64,000 bases of DNA from Rattus norvegicus (taxonomy: Eukaryota > Chordata > Mammalia > Rodentia > Muridae). Position 1 is the stretch's first letter. Each line of letters opens with the position of its first letter. The stretch is taken from contig NC_086031.1 in NCBI RefSeq assembly GCF_036323735.1, forward strand, positions 48,679,725-48,743,724, in the 5' to 3' direction. This document shows, in pieces, positions 23,366-34,015 of the stretch. Under the pieces are notes generated by a model, which had not been told where the DNA came from, did no database searches, and saw nothing but the letters and a program-made list of their open reading frames with translations. Both the position numbers and the translations under genes were made by a program.

Positions 23366-23369
<4 letters not shown>

Positions 23370-23431
<62 letters not shown>
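23370..23431. repeat. (CA)n microsatellite, about 31 units
   Basis: Uninterrupted CA run about 1.1 kb upstream of the proposed exon 1. Likely length-polymorphic and able to form Z-DNA. Confidence 0.95.
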
Positions 23432-23434
<3 letters not shown>

Positions 23435-24119
23435 ATCACTTCCTGTGTCAGGTCCTGAACTTGATTTCTGTTTGAGTGTACAGAACAGGAGGGAAAGAGG
23501 AAGGTGTTGCCGCAGAGGGTGGAGCAAGCTGGACCCGCTAGAGCGAAGGTGGGCTGGGCCAGGTAAGCAAGCCTGGCACTCCACTTGGGGACCGGGATCC
23601 TGAGGTCTAAGCAGCAGGGGAGCTGAAGACTGAGGGTGAGGCACAAGGGTCCGACCAAGGCACTGGGGATGAGGGGGCACGATGGTTTCAAGCCTCCCTG
23701 TCACTCCCTACTCAGTGTTCCCACTCAGGGTTTGTGGAAATCCTTGCCCAAGAAGAAGAAAGCAAGATTTAGGGGCAAGTAGGAAGGGCTCCAGGATATA
23801 ACCCCTTTACAGGTAGCTTTTCCACTTCCACGCTGTCCCCCCTCCCATAGCTACCTATGGAAAGACCCCGCACCCTGTCCAGACTCCACCCTCCAGAGAC
23901 TGGTGCAGTGCCCCCTGGACGACTCTCTCTCTTTTCCTCCCTTTGCTGTCCCCCTTTTTGTTCCCCTTCTTTTCTTTTCTCTCTTGAGTCTGAAAAGCCT
24001 TTAATCTGTATCCCTGAAGCTCATCACCCCTCTCTCTTCTCCCCTGCGATTCCGTCAGGCGGAGGTCCCCCTTTCTCACTCCCCTCCCCCAGCCACTCTT
24101 GAGAACCGAGAAGCTCCCG
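23432..24119. other. Proximal upstream DNA, pyrimidine-rich
   Basis: No gene or transposon seen. 23900-24100 is C/T-rich on the + strand and leads into the CpG island. The minus-strand frame of about 200 codons at 23855-24466 reflects the lack of stops in GC-rich DNA. Confidence 0.4.
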
Positions 24120-24332
24120 GAAAAGCTTGCAGTAGCGGGGCGGGTGGGGAGTGTCGTAGGAGGGCACTGCGCGAGAGTGGTGGGGATTCTCCGCAGAGCC
24201 GGGGGGAGCCCCATGCGGTTCCGGGGTCTGAGCCGCCCAGCCTGCAACTTCTGAAATGACCGCATGCGGCTAAACCCCTCTGCCCTGTGATTCCAGGCAG
24301 CACCTCCCGGGGACTTCTCAGCTGCCCTCTGC

Positions 24333-24349
24333 GGACTGTCCGGGCTGAA
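24333..24349 (-). promoter_or_regulatory. RE1/NRSE-like pair of half-sites with short spacing
   Basis: On the minus strand this reads TTCAGC-CC-GGACAGTCC. The canonical RE1 element bound by REST has TTCAGCACC and GGACAGCGCC around a two-base gap. Here the two cores TTCAGC and GGACAG are intact, but three bases between them are missing, so the whole site is 17 bp instead of 21. REST represses many synaptic genes outside neurons. A compressed site may bind weakly or not at all. Confidence 0.3.
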
Positions 24350-24489
24350 AAACGGGGTGTGGGGTGCCAGGACAGGTTCCTGCTCCCCAAGATCCGGGAT
24401 CTGGATCGGGGATCGCCTCCGAGGGGCCGCACGCGCGTGTGCAGGCGGATGTGAGGCGCATCTCAATTGGCGGGCGGGGGAAGCGGATC

Positions 24490-24648
24490 AGGTTGTTACT
24501 ACTGCAGAGCGCGCGAGCGAGGGAGCGGGAGGAGAGCCGCAGCGCTGGCCGGCGCGGGAGTGGGAAGAGGGGACCTGGACTTCGGGGCGGCAGACTCCCG
24601 CTGCCTTCTCCACCAGCCCACACCGATCGGCTCCCGGAACATCTCCGG
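24490..24648 (+). other. Syt2: Candidate 5' non-coding exon of Syt2
   Basis: This is a CpG-dense segment ending in a strong donor, TCTCCGG|GTAAGAGG, with GT at 24649. No ATG occurs in it, so it would make a clean leader. The first coding exon has an acceptor 17 nt before its ATG, so at least one upstream non-coding exon must exist. This is the only place in the window with both promoter-like composition and a strong donor on the same strand. The left end is a guess: no TATA box is visible, and TATA-less CpG promoters usually start at several nearby positions. It could be the main first exon or an alternative one, since mammalian Syt2 genes are long and a more distal exon may lie outside the window. 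Confidence 0.55.
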
Positions 24649-24660
24649 GTAAGAGGGAGC

Positions 24661-25350
24661 CCAGGCAGGGAGCCCTGCGAGGGCATCCCAAGTCCCGCAG
24701 TCCCAAGTGAGGCCACACCCAGGACACCAGCAGCCTCCCAGGGCCTGGTGTTGGACCCCTGGGATGCTGGATCACCAAATGTGACCCTGACTTTCTGGGT
24801 TTTGCACTTGCTGAGGCATAAACTAAGAGCAGGATCAGCCCTTGGTGAGATCGGGCTCCCGAAATCCACTTCTTTGTCCCAGGGGATATGTCCCGAATAT
24901 CCTAGGAACCCCTCCACCTAGACCTGTTCTAGTGCTGTGCCTAGGATAACGCATCTGTGCTGGGACAGGGGGCAGCTAGGGAGCGAGGGCACTCACAGCT
25001 CATCTTGGGAAGAGGTGCCTAGAGGATGGAGTGGGTGTGTGGTGAGAGCATGTGTGGGGAGTGAGGGACCCTGCTTGCCCCCACCGCAATGAGGATGAGT
25101 TGGTGGATCCCACGTGCTCCGAGCTTTGGAGCCCCCTGGCGCAGAGTGGAGCGCAGTGGGGTGCTGGCAGGACGCAGGACTCAATGTGCTTTACACTCCT
25201 CGGTCTGGTCTATCCAGACCAGAATCTGCGGACATGTTTAGTGCCCCGTTTTCTCCTGAGAACTTTTTCATCCACCACCCAGAGCCATGGCTTTGTGCAC
25301 TGGAGGAATGGGGGTTCTCAAGAATTGTGGCAAGCAGCCAGGGAAGGGAG
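24661..25350. other. Unassigned start of intron 1
   Basis: No gene or repeat recognised. CpG density falls quickly after 24660. Confidence 0.4.
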
Positions 25351-25354
25351 AGTG

Positions 25355-25435
25355 GGCAGTAGCTCTCTCTGGGTTTGCTGTGTGACCTTGGACAACTGGT
25401 GTACCTCTGGGAGTTTCAGTCTGATGTAGGGGACT
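25355..25435 (+). repeat. MIR-type SINE fragment
   Basis: TTTGCTGTGTGACCTTGGAC followed by ACCTCTGGGAGTTTCAGT fits the MIR core. Confidence 0.55.
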
Positions 25436-25644
25436 GGTGTACCACACAGGGGTGATGTAGGGGAGATGGAGAAGGGGAGGAGGAAGGCTGATCCGAGTCC
25501 ATGAGTGAGTCTGCCAAGCTTTCTGTGCCTGGAAATTCACTGTCTTTGATTCTTGGCCTCTGCAGAGAGCCCTGTGCACACTTGGGAGGGTAACAGTGTG
25601 AAACTCTGACCCTAGAAGAACCTCGGGGGGTGTCAGAAGGCATT

Positions 25645-25740
25645 CTGACCTGTTTGCTGACCTTGAGTAACTAACTCATTTACTACTCTAGGCCTTATTC
25701 TCTAGATCTGGAAATGGGGGTTTGGGATATTAAGGATCTT
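25645..25740 (+). repeat. MIR-type SINE fragment
   Basis: GCTGACCTTGAGTAACTAAC, then AGGCCTTATTCTCTAGATCT and GGAAATGGGG. Confidence 0.5.
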
Positions 25741-26234
25741 AAGTTTTCCCCATCCTGATACCTCTTGTCTGAATTGAAGGGGAAGAGGAAACGGGGGGGG
25801 GGTACAGAAGGCTAGCCCCTGGGTATGTAGTTCTTTAACCTTCCAAGTGGACTGAGGCCTACAGTCCATACTTTTAGCACTGCTCCTCACAGAGTCCCTA
25901 GCCCTGACAGGCCAGTGTCAGTCCAGAACTGCTTACCCTCTGCACAGGGCTTAACTTTCTCTGGGGAGAGGGTCCCTGGGGTAGATGAGAGAGTCAGAAA
26001 CCTCCCAAGGTCATACTGTCTTCTCTGCTGTCCCACTGCCTCAAGAACCCTTCCTTCATAGAAAGAGCTCCAGTGTGAGCTACACCAGCCCATTGTACAG
26101 CCCAGGCTGCCTGCATGGCTTCTCACTGAGGTCTTCCTTGGGGACTCCAGTTGAGAGGAGTCGCTAGCTTGGCACTGTGGCACTGGTGCTTCCGGAAGAC
26201 TCCTGGGCAAAGACAGGAAAGTTAGGCTGAGTTT

Positions 26235-26325
26235 CCAGGCTTTGGTTCTCATCTGTACGATCTTATGTGACCTTGGGGAAGTCCCTTTCTTGCCTACCTC
26301 ACCTGTGTATGAAGCAAGTTCAGCC
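26235..26325 (+). repeat. MIR-type SINE fragment
   Basis: TTATGTGACCTTGGGGAAGT followed by CTCACCTGTG. Confidence 0.5.
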
Positions 26326-26539
26326 AGAGACCGCCCCAGAACCCATTCATCTCTGACGACTTGGTGCTTACTGAGTACCAGAAAGCTCAATGGGAGCAGG
26401 GGTGACCTCTGGAACTCCCTGCACACAGCCCCTCCCTGCTTCTACCCCCCCCCCCCCAGATACCTTGAGACATGGTCTGAGAAACAGAGTCCTCTGCCAG
26501 GCTCTACACAGCCCTGGAGTGAGACCTGGGAGCCCCCAT

Positions 26540-26696
26540 TCTGCTGGTTACCACTCAGTGACCTTGAGTGAGCGCCTTTATATCTTTGAGCTCCAGCGAC
26601 TTCATTGTCAAAACACAGTGATAAAGGCGGTAGTGTTCTAGTGTTCCTATGGAGATTAAAGAAGAAATGTGTGAAGTGCTTAATACAGCGTGGCTC
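26540..26696 (+). repeat. MIR SINE, long fragment
   Basis: ACTCAGTGACCTTGAGTGAG, ATTGTCAAAACACAGTGATA, GGAGATTAAAGAAGAAATGT and GAAGTGCTTAATACAG follow MIR from core to 3' end. Confidence 0.65.
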
Positions 26697-27189
26697 CCAG
26701 AAGAGCCGCAAGAGCCTTGGCCATTATTCATAGTATCACTCAAAGCCCTTGGCAAATTGGCAGTGGGGCAGCTAGAAGCAGTGACCAAGGGGATGGGGGT
26801 GGGAGGCTCACAGTATGCTCAACCCCAAGGAGCTCAAAGCTTCTGCGAGGTGTGGGAGTAGCCACTGTCTCATTCCCTGTCCCTCTGGCCACTGGGCACT
26901 GTGCAGTAGCAACTTGATGGGGAGGAGACACCGATGGCTTTCTTAGACTGTCATACCCTCTTTTCCTCAGTTCTGCCTTCCTCATCTGATGTCACTTCTG
27001 GTCCTTTCTGGGGTTATGACAAAATGGGCTTTTACCTCACTCCAGGAACTGACTAGAGAAGGATAAGGCTAGATGTCTCTGGAGTATGTATGTCCAGCAG
27101 CAGAGCAAAGAGACCAGCTTCACGGGGGCTCCCAGGATTCTGGGTCTGCACCAGACCGTGTGTGCGGGGTGATGGGGAGAGGGACACAG

Positions 27190-27270
27190 GGCCGGGGTTT
27201 ACCCAGACTTGCTGTGTGAGCTTAGATAGATTAGCCTCTCCTCTGGCTCTCCTTATGTGGAGTGGAAGGC
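27190..27270 (+). repeat. MIR-type SINE fragment
   Basis: ACTTGCTGTGTGAGCTTAGA then TAGCCTCTCCTCTGGC. Confidence 0.5.
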
Positions 27271-27447
27271 CAGTCTAGAGGAATGGGCGTTGGCTTGTTG
27301 GGAAGTTTGCTAGGATTGTTCAGGCATCTAATGTTCACTGCCCCTTGGTATCTATCTTGTGACTCAGCCTGACTTGGAGAGGTGATGACGATCCCCAGCG
27401 AGCCCTGAGGGTTAAGAGCAGAGGTTTCTTCTTAGTGCATTCTTTAG

Positions 27448-27590
27448 TAACTGTGATTTTAGGCTAGTTCTTTTATGGCCCTGAGCCTCATTTGTCTCAT
27501 CTGTGAAATGGGCACCATGTTCCTTACCTTCGAGGTTTCTTAGGAAGAACACAGGGATAATTTATGTAAAACTCTTGGGGTCTGAGATGT
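27448..27590 (+). repeat. MIR SINE, clear fragment
   Basis: CCTGAGCCTCATTTGTCTCA, TCTGTGAAATGGGCACCATG and GATAATTTATGTAAAACTCT follow the MIR consensus closely. Confidence 0.7.
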
Positions 27591-27984
27591 TCCTAGTGTG
27601 ACCATGGATGCTGCCTGGGCTTCTCTGTCGTACAGTGGGAGATCAGAGTTCTCTGTCTTGCAGTTGCCACATGCACAGGCATCCAAGAGAGAGCTGTGTC
27701 TCCTGTGTCCTCCCGCTCTGCATCCTGGAGTGTGTGTGCTGGGCCAGTCCTGGTCACGGGGCATGTGTCGGGGAAGCTCAGCCATGGGGTGGCCATCATA
27801 ATGAGTGTCAGTTAAGGGCGCTGGAGGCAGAGAAACAGAGGTGCAGCATCCTCCTGTTCAAGGTTTCTGTGAGGAAGGACTCATGGAGCCAGGACATTGC
27901 TGCCTGCTGGGGGTCACTGGGTAAGGGGACCTGGGAACAAGGCATCCAGAGGGACCTCAGGGCCATCTCCATTCGTTCCTTTGA

Positions 27985-28085
27985 TTCTGATTGGGGGGAG
28001 CACCTTGCCCAGTGTCACACAGGGTGTTAGGAGGAAGATGGAGCTGAGTCAGCACTCTGGAGCCTCAATCTAAGGCTCTTTCTAC
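27985..28085 (-). repeat. MIR-type SINE fragment, reverse
   Basis: CACCTTGCCCAGTGTCACAC followed by GGAGCTGAGTCAGC, the complement of the MIR core. Confidence 0.5.
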
Positions 28086-28204
28086 AGTCTTTTTAAAGCA
28101 CAAGAGACAGCTATTTTCCGTTGCTTCTAGGGATCAGAGCACGAGGTACAGTGCTTTGATGGCCAGAAGGACATGGGTCCTGAGAAGGGATGTCCTCATC
28201 TAGA

Positions 28205-28290
28205 CACTGAGTTCTCTGAGTCTTACAGCCCCATTTTGTTGATGAGAATGTTGAGTCCTTGGAAAAATCCAGAGCTAGCCCAGAGTTCCT
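28205..28290 (-). repeat. MIR-type SINE fragment, reverse
   Basis: CCCCATTTTGTTGATGAGAA followed by TTGAGTCCTTGG. Confidence 0.5.
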
Positions 28291-31172
28291 CAGTGTGAGG
28301 CTGGAGCTTTGTAGGCACACCAGCCACCCCATTCTGCTCTTCTCAACCCAGACATGCGTGAGAATAAACCCTCGTGGGCTTGGAAATGGGGGAGGGGGTT
28401 GGGGGAGGAGCAAACCAAGGCTAAAGGACAGACATCTGACTCTAAGACCAGCTTTGCTTTCTTGACCCATGTGGGATGGCGGCTGCTCTGGGCCGACGGG
28501 TTGACAGCCTGCCCTGCCTCCCAGAGGAGGGAGACAACAGCCAGTGCTTTGCTCTCAGTTCCACTGGCCAGCTGAGTGAAAGAAAGTCAATATTTGCCAG
28601 TGGCAAAGGACAGCAGGACTTGGGCTGGGGCAGGGAGGGTGGAGTTGGGGACTGAGTGCTCTCATCCTTCAGGCTCCCCGTCATGAATAACACTTTCTGT
28701 GTCCAAGTGCATCCTGAGCTGATCTGGTCTGGCCCGCATGCCCACGTGCCCTCCCTGCAATGCTCTCCCCTAATACATCCCCTTTATTACAAGCCGCTGC
28801 CTCCCGGGCTTCCAGCCCCCTAGAGAGATGGGATTGGAGGCTTTTTTGTAGGAAGGTCTGACAGCAGATGGCCCATTGAGCTGCCTGCAGAAGATACTAC
28901 AGAGGCACAGAAAGGCAGGCTTCCGTACCTGGATCCCCAAGCCCAGGGACAGATGTGCAGAGGCCTTGGCCGGTCAAAAAGAGAATGACTTCTTTTGGCC
29001 TTTGTCATGGTGCCTGCAATTTTTTTTCAACTCAAAATCCCACTCCCTTTTCTCTGTCCTGAAGTCCCGGAGGGGCTGCAAGAAGACTGGGCCATGCCGC
29101 CTCCCTCTACCAAAGTGACACCCGCCAACTGTTCGAACGCTTCTTTTGATTTGTGTGGCTCACAGAATCTTCACCTAGCAACTTAACAAAGGGTGCGTCT
29201 GGCGGCAGATGCCTGTTGTGTGTGGTGACAGGGTTAGCAGGATGAGCTCCTGTGAGGTGGAGGGAAGGGCTCCGACTGTGGCAATCATCAGTGAGTGGTG
29301 AATCTGCCAGATGGGCACCCATGGGAAGCGACGTATGGAGCTTGCTTACTTTTCGGGACCAGTCAGCATTGTTACTTGACCCTGAAGGGGACAGCATCTA
29401 AGAAGAGAACTGGCCAAGGCCACCGGCTCTAGGCAGGAAAGATGAAGACCATCGACAGGAGTTGCTATGTGGCTGAGACCTCCAGCTTGGACTTGAGGGT
29501 GATACACTGCTTGGGACACATTATAGTCTGGCCCTGGCCTTCCCTCTAGCACAAGGCTCTTAGCACACTTCCTTTCTGGCCCCTGTGATTCTGGGAACCC
29601 ACAGGATCTCTTGTCATCTTGAACATGGCTGGACCCAGTGGCCCAAGTGCTCTCCAGGTTAAGCTAAGGCGGGAAGAGGTTCTGTGTGCAAATCCCAGCT
29701 CCTCCAGCGTTTTGTCCCGGGGGAGGGTGGGGTGGGATGGGGCGCTCTGACTAACTTTCCTTATGATAGAAATGGAAGTAACATGGTTCGAAAGCCGTAG
29801 GGTTGACATGAGGATCTAACGTATTAATATTTACCTAGATCCTGGAGGATATTAGTGACCATGAAGATAATGTAGTCAAATGCTTCAATGGTCTCTGTAG
29901 GTTGTTTGATAAAACAGAAGGGAGCAGGCCGAGGAGAAAGAGGTTTAGAGCTGGGAGTGGGTGAGGCAGGATGTGAGCGAATTTGATTTGATAAGAAGGT
30001 TCTGAAGTATGGCGGGCCCCCACGAGAAACCATGGACAAGCTACCTTATATCCTTGCCTTTATAACGCCTTAGTCTGTGAAGTGCAGTGAAGGCCGGTCT
30101 CCCCCCCTCTCCCCCAGTGTCCTGCAGTGCATGACGGCCTGGCAGAGCCACAGGGTGGCTTCTTCCTGCCTCCCCTCTGGACGCATGCAGGTATCCTGGC
30201 TGAATCCCTGGCACCAGACCCAGTGGGCTGCTGTCCCGGTGAGGCCGCTTGGCTTCTGGGTGGCTTTGGCTAAATCTGGTTGTTTCTTTTCTGGTCTTTG
30301 TTTATCTAGGGAAGCAGCCTGGTGGTTTTGTGCTCTGAAATGCGGAGGCAGGACACTGCCACATTGTTGTGGCTTGATGGCCAAGCAGAGAGCAGGGTGG
30401 AGGGGACTTCCTTCAAGCCTGGATGCTCTGGCTGAGAACCCTAGACCACCTGAGGTAGAACCAGCTCAAAGCGGGTGGCCCAGAATCAGAATCTTGGCTT
30501 TACACCTCATCCAGCATCTTTCCTGTTTGGAGAGTGAATGCCCTGTCCTTTCGCTTCCTTCTTCCTGAGGTGAAGCAAGTAGCCAACAGGATCTGACAGG
30601 CCACAGGCCTCTCATACATCTGCCAGAAACTGTGGACTGACCAGGCTGTGCACACCCAAAGCCAGCAACTGGGAGATGCCCACCGCCCCTTAACTCCCCA
30701 CCCACTCATGTGACTGGCAGACTAGAAGAGGGGAGTGTATTGCTTCAGTGCTGTCCGGGGTCTTGGAAAGGACTGCCTAGGGACTGTCCCCGAGTGTCTC
30801 CCCAAATATCATCTTACCAGAAGCCCAAAATATGAGGTTGCTTGGCCAAGGTCACTTCTAAAGTCAACTATGAGCTCATGGCTTGGAGTCAGTTGTGTTT
30901 TTTTTTTTTTTCTGCCCCATTCCCCAAGCTTCACTTGATAAGGCTTCAACATTGGCTGGCACTGTGGGGTTCTCCTCTGGTGCTTGTCCCCTGCGACCTT
31001 GGTCCTGACCTTTAATCTCCCTGTATATCATCCTTGTGTAAATTGGATGTGTTTAGACTAGATAACAGGTAGAACTTGTGGCGTCCTTGGTATGGGTGTA
31101 GAGGCTCTTCCCACGACGAATATGTATGTGCATATGATGTATATGTATATGATGTACATGTATATGCATGTA
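28291..31172. other. Unassigned intronic DNA
   Basis: No exon supported. GC-rich open frames (for example 30077-30568 +, 163 codons) lack domain features. Poly-T at 30898-30912. ATGTATATG-type low-complexity DNA at 31120-31172. Confidence 0.4.
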
Positions 31173-31335
31173 TTAGAGACAGTGTCTCTCCATATAGCCC
31201 AGGTGGTCTCAAGTTCACCATGTGCCCCAGACTGGTACAAGACTCACTATGGAGCCCAGGCTGGCTTCAGACTTGCTGTGAACCTCCAGCACTTCCTAGT
31301 GTCAGGGTTAGGGCCATGAGCTGCCATGCCTGGCC
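31173..31335 (-). mobile_element. B1-derived SINE, reverse, diverged
   Basis: TAGAGACAGTGTCTCTCCAT, AGCCCAGGCTGGCTTCAGAC and CATGAGCTGCCATGCCTGGC. Confidence 0.6.
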
Positions 31336-31998
31336 CTTCTAGGACATTCGAGGGCAGGCATGGTCTCCCACGGATCTGAGCTGATATAGGACATAGGGAG
31401 CCCTGGACTTGAAGTTTTAGCTGAGGTGCTAAGGGTGCCTGCCACCATCCCTGACGACCTTCTGAGCCTAAAATGATGTCGGCACTACCTGGAGGGGTTT
31501 GTAATACCCACCTCCTTCAAAATTAGAGCTCGGTTGCTCACATGCCAAACAACTTAGGCATTTTAAGCTGCCGTACACCTCGATGACGTCACCACAGCTA
31601 TACTCACCTTTAGAACATTTTACCCACCCCCCAGAAGCCCCAGATATGTTGTAGTTCATTCTTCTACCCCTAGCCGGCTAGTAACCGGCTTTCTCTCTAT
31701 ATAACTTTGCTTCCTCTGGATTGTTCCCTACGTCAGGTCCTGCACTGTATGGCAGTGCTCCGAGGTGCCTTACTGAGGTGACCCCACACTCCCTTTGTCC
31801 CTCGTGGATGTCCTCTGGATGTGGACATGCACTGTGCTTCTGTGTTCATCAGCTGACAGGTGTTTGGGTGGCTCTTCATGGCTCCTGGACACTGCTTTGC
31901 TGCAGGAACTGGGGACACGGCTGTCAGTGCCATATTTCCATTCCTCTCGGCTATGTACCTGGTGTTGGAATTGCTGTATTCAATTACCTATTTTTAAA
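31336..31998. other. Unassigned intronic DNA
   Basis: Nothing recognised except short simple stretches. Confidence 0.35.
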
Positions 31999-32185
31999 AA
32001 ATAAATCTTTAATTATATTTATTTCCTTATGGGGGTGGCACATGTCGCAGAACTCATGTAAAGGTCAAAGGACAACTCACAAGAGTTAGTTCTTCCACAT
32101 TGGGGGTTCTGGGAATCAAAATTGGGTCATTAGACTTGGCAGCAGGAACTTACCTTCTGGGGCATCTGGTTGGCCCAAAGGTTTG
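31999..32185 (-). mobile_element. B3/B2-type SINE, reverse
   Basis: AATAAATCTTTAATTATATT tail complement, AAGAGTTAGTTCTTCC and GGGGTTCTGGGAATCAAA; diverged. Confidence 0.6.
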
Positions 32186-32192
32186 AATGATT

Positions 32193-32295
32193 GGTTTTAA
32201 GCTGTGTAGACCAGGCTGGCCTTGAACTCACAGAGATGTGCTCACCTCTGTCTCCGTGTGCTGGAGTTAAAGGCTTGTGCCACCACACCTGGTAT
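32193..32295 (-). mobile_element. B1 SINE, reverse
   Basis: GTAGACCAGGCTGGCCTTGA, GTGCTGGAGTTAAAGGC and CACCACACCTGG. Confidence 0.85.
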
Positions 32296-32297
32296 TT

Positions 32298-32496
32298 GTG
32301 TATATGTGTGTTTGTGAATGTTTATACACATGTATGTGCCTCTGATACTTGTGGGGATCAGAAGAGGGCACAGATCTCCTGTAGCTGAGATTATAGGAAG
32401 TTGTAAGTTGATTGATGTGTGGATACCGAAAGCCAAGATGTGTATCTTCCGCAAGGTTAGCAAGCACTCCTAACCACCGAGCTATCTTTCCAGTTC
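32298..32496 (-). mobile_element. B3-type SINE, reverse
   Basis: GGGGATCAGAAGAGGGCACA, then CTAACCACCGAGCTATCTTT and CCAGTTC, the complement of the B3/B2 head. Confidence 0.65.
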
Positions 32497-32511
32497 AAAG
32501 GACTTATTCTT

Positions 32512-32615
32512 TTCTATTTTTTTTTCCTTTTCTTTTTTTCGGAGCTGGGGACCGAACCCAGGGCCTTGCGCTTGCTAGGCAAGCACTCTACCACTGAGCT
32601 GAATCCCCAACCCCC
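32512..32615 (-). mobile_element. ID SINE, reverse, in intron 1
   Basis: The + strand shows T-rich tail, GGAGCTGGGGACCGAACCCA and ACTGAGCTGAATCCCCAACC. AAAGGACTTATTCTT is duplicated at 32497-32511 and 32616-32630. Confidence 0.95.
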
Positions 32616-32704
32616 AAAGGACTTATTCTTAAGTGGCATGTTTATATCCTAAGGCCCTAATCTGAGTATTCATGTGGCTTAGCTCCTTAGTCAACACAAG
32701 ACAA

Positions 32705-32815
32705 GCACTGTTATTTCTACATTTCTCCAATGAGGAAACCAAGGCATCATTTGTAAGACCTTCAGTTAATAGAGCTAGGACTTGGATGCTGGACTGTTAG
32801 GTCACGACTCTTGCC
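32705..32815 (-). repeat. MIR-type SINE fragment, reverse
   Basis: CTCCAATGAGGAAACCAAGG, then GTTAATAGAGCTAGGACTTG. Confidence 0.6.
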
Positions 32816-33800
32816 TCCATGTGCACAGAGTGGAAGAGCACTGCCAGCTCCTGCTAGGCCTTCTGTAGGGGCTCCGCGCTCGGTTGCTAAATCCTGGAAT
32901 GGTGACCAGACACTGTTTCTCTTTCTGACTATGGTGTGGTTTTAGGGAATTTATGAGCCTCAGTTTAGTTCTCTTCGAAATATAAAGCATTCGACATGGC
33001 ATCCAGTAAGAAGGAGGGAGGGAGGGAGGCCTGCTATTCTCCTGTGAGTCCTTTCTGTCTACCCCTGCCCCGGTCCTGTTCCCTCTGTAGCTGCTGCAGC
33101 CACCTCCTGAGGCTGGCCCAGCTCCTGGTACCGAGTGTTACGGATGCCCAGCATGTGTTGGTTGACTGGGGCATGGCTCCATATTGGCCAGTGGTAGCTA
33201 CAGCGGTGATCCCCAGAGCACTTTTCCGAACCCCCTTTCTGTGAAAGTGTGACTTGTATCTGCACTGGAACCCCTTTTCAGTGGACATGACTTGGCATTC
33301 TTCCTCATCAAGCAAGGCAGCCACAGCCACATTGCATTTCCCAACCGGAGCATGCATGTCCTCCAAGAGCGCCCTTTACTCCTCCAGTCAGCTCACCTCC
33401 TGGGTTTCAGCGGGACGTGCAGGTGCTGCAGTTAGCCTTGTGTGCGGGAGGATACAGCATCTCTACAGTGGGGGAGCAAGCTGAGGGCAGAGAAGGGACC
33501 TCTCTAAGATCATCCTGCCGGAAGGAGGCAAGGGAGAGATCTGAGTAACCATCTAGTCCTGAGTCTGTGGCACCAGGCTGAGAGGAGTGGTGAGGACTTC
33601 TAAGGGGGATGCCTGGAAGACCCAAGGCTGCCAACTCTTGGCGGGCTCACTCCGACTTCCACTAGGCCTCTTGTCTCTTTAACCTTGAACAAAGTAGAGG
33701 TCCCACTTGGCTTTGTCTGTCTGTCCTCTTCTGAGCCATTGTCTTTCCTTACCCTCTCCCTCAGTTTTTTAAATTATTGTTCTGTTTTTGTTTGTTCGTT
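32816..33800. other. Unassigned intronic DNA
   Basis: No exon or young repeat recognised. A short (GGGA)n run occurs near 33013. Confidence 0.35.
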
Positions 33801-33802
33801 TG

Positions 33803-34015
33803 TTTGAGACACATTCTCCTATAGCCTAGGTTGATCTCAAATTCTATGTGGCTGGGGCTAGCTTTGAACTCCTGATTTTTGTGCGTCTACCTCCAAAGTA
33901 CTGGGGTTAACAAGCCTTCACCATCACACCAAACTTGGTTTTTTGAGTGTCTAGCCCAGACTGGCCTTGAAGTCACTGTCCTCTTGCCTCTGCCTTCCCC
34001 AGCGTGCATCACCTC
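33803..34015 (-). mobile_element. Two B1-derived pieces, reverse
   Basis: TTTGAGACACATTCTCCTAT through CACCATCACACC (33803-33935), then CTAGCCCAGACTGGCCTTGA through CGTGCATCACC (33950-34015). Diverged. Confidence 0.6.

Larger units (their letters stand above)
17863..23369. other. Repeat-poor block upstream of the proposed promoter
   Basis: About 5.5 kb with almost no recognisable SINE, LINE or LTR, unlike its surroundings. It contains the homeodomain-motif cluster at 18190-18430 and the CTCF-like site at 20255. Several open frames of 110-185 codons (for example 20790-21347 +) occur, but without domain features, consistent starts or splice context. I see no gene; regulatory DNA is more likely. 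Confidence 0.45.
24120..24660. promoter_or_regulatory. Syt2: CpG island, proposed Syt2 promoter
   Basis: I count about 26 CpG dinucleotides in 24421-24660, while the rest of the window is CpG-poor. An inverted CCAAT box (ATTGG, 24466-24470) is followed directly by a GC box (GGGCGGGG, 24472-24479), a usual arrangement just upstream of start sites. No TATA box is seen, so transcription probably begins within about 24490-24530. It lies about 33 kb upstream of the first coding exon, on the same strand. The neuronal role of Syt2 fits the RE1-like motif at 24333. Direct support would need CAGE or 5' RACE data. Confidence 0.6.

Noticed and set aside
23855..24921. Several frames of 180-200 codons on both strands around the CpG island
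   Set aside because: GC-rich DNA has few stops. No domain or conserved motif, and overlapping frames on both strands argue against coding.
25887..26426. 179-codon minus-strand frame
   Set aside because: Overlaps a MIR fragment and has no recognisable domain.
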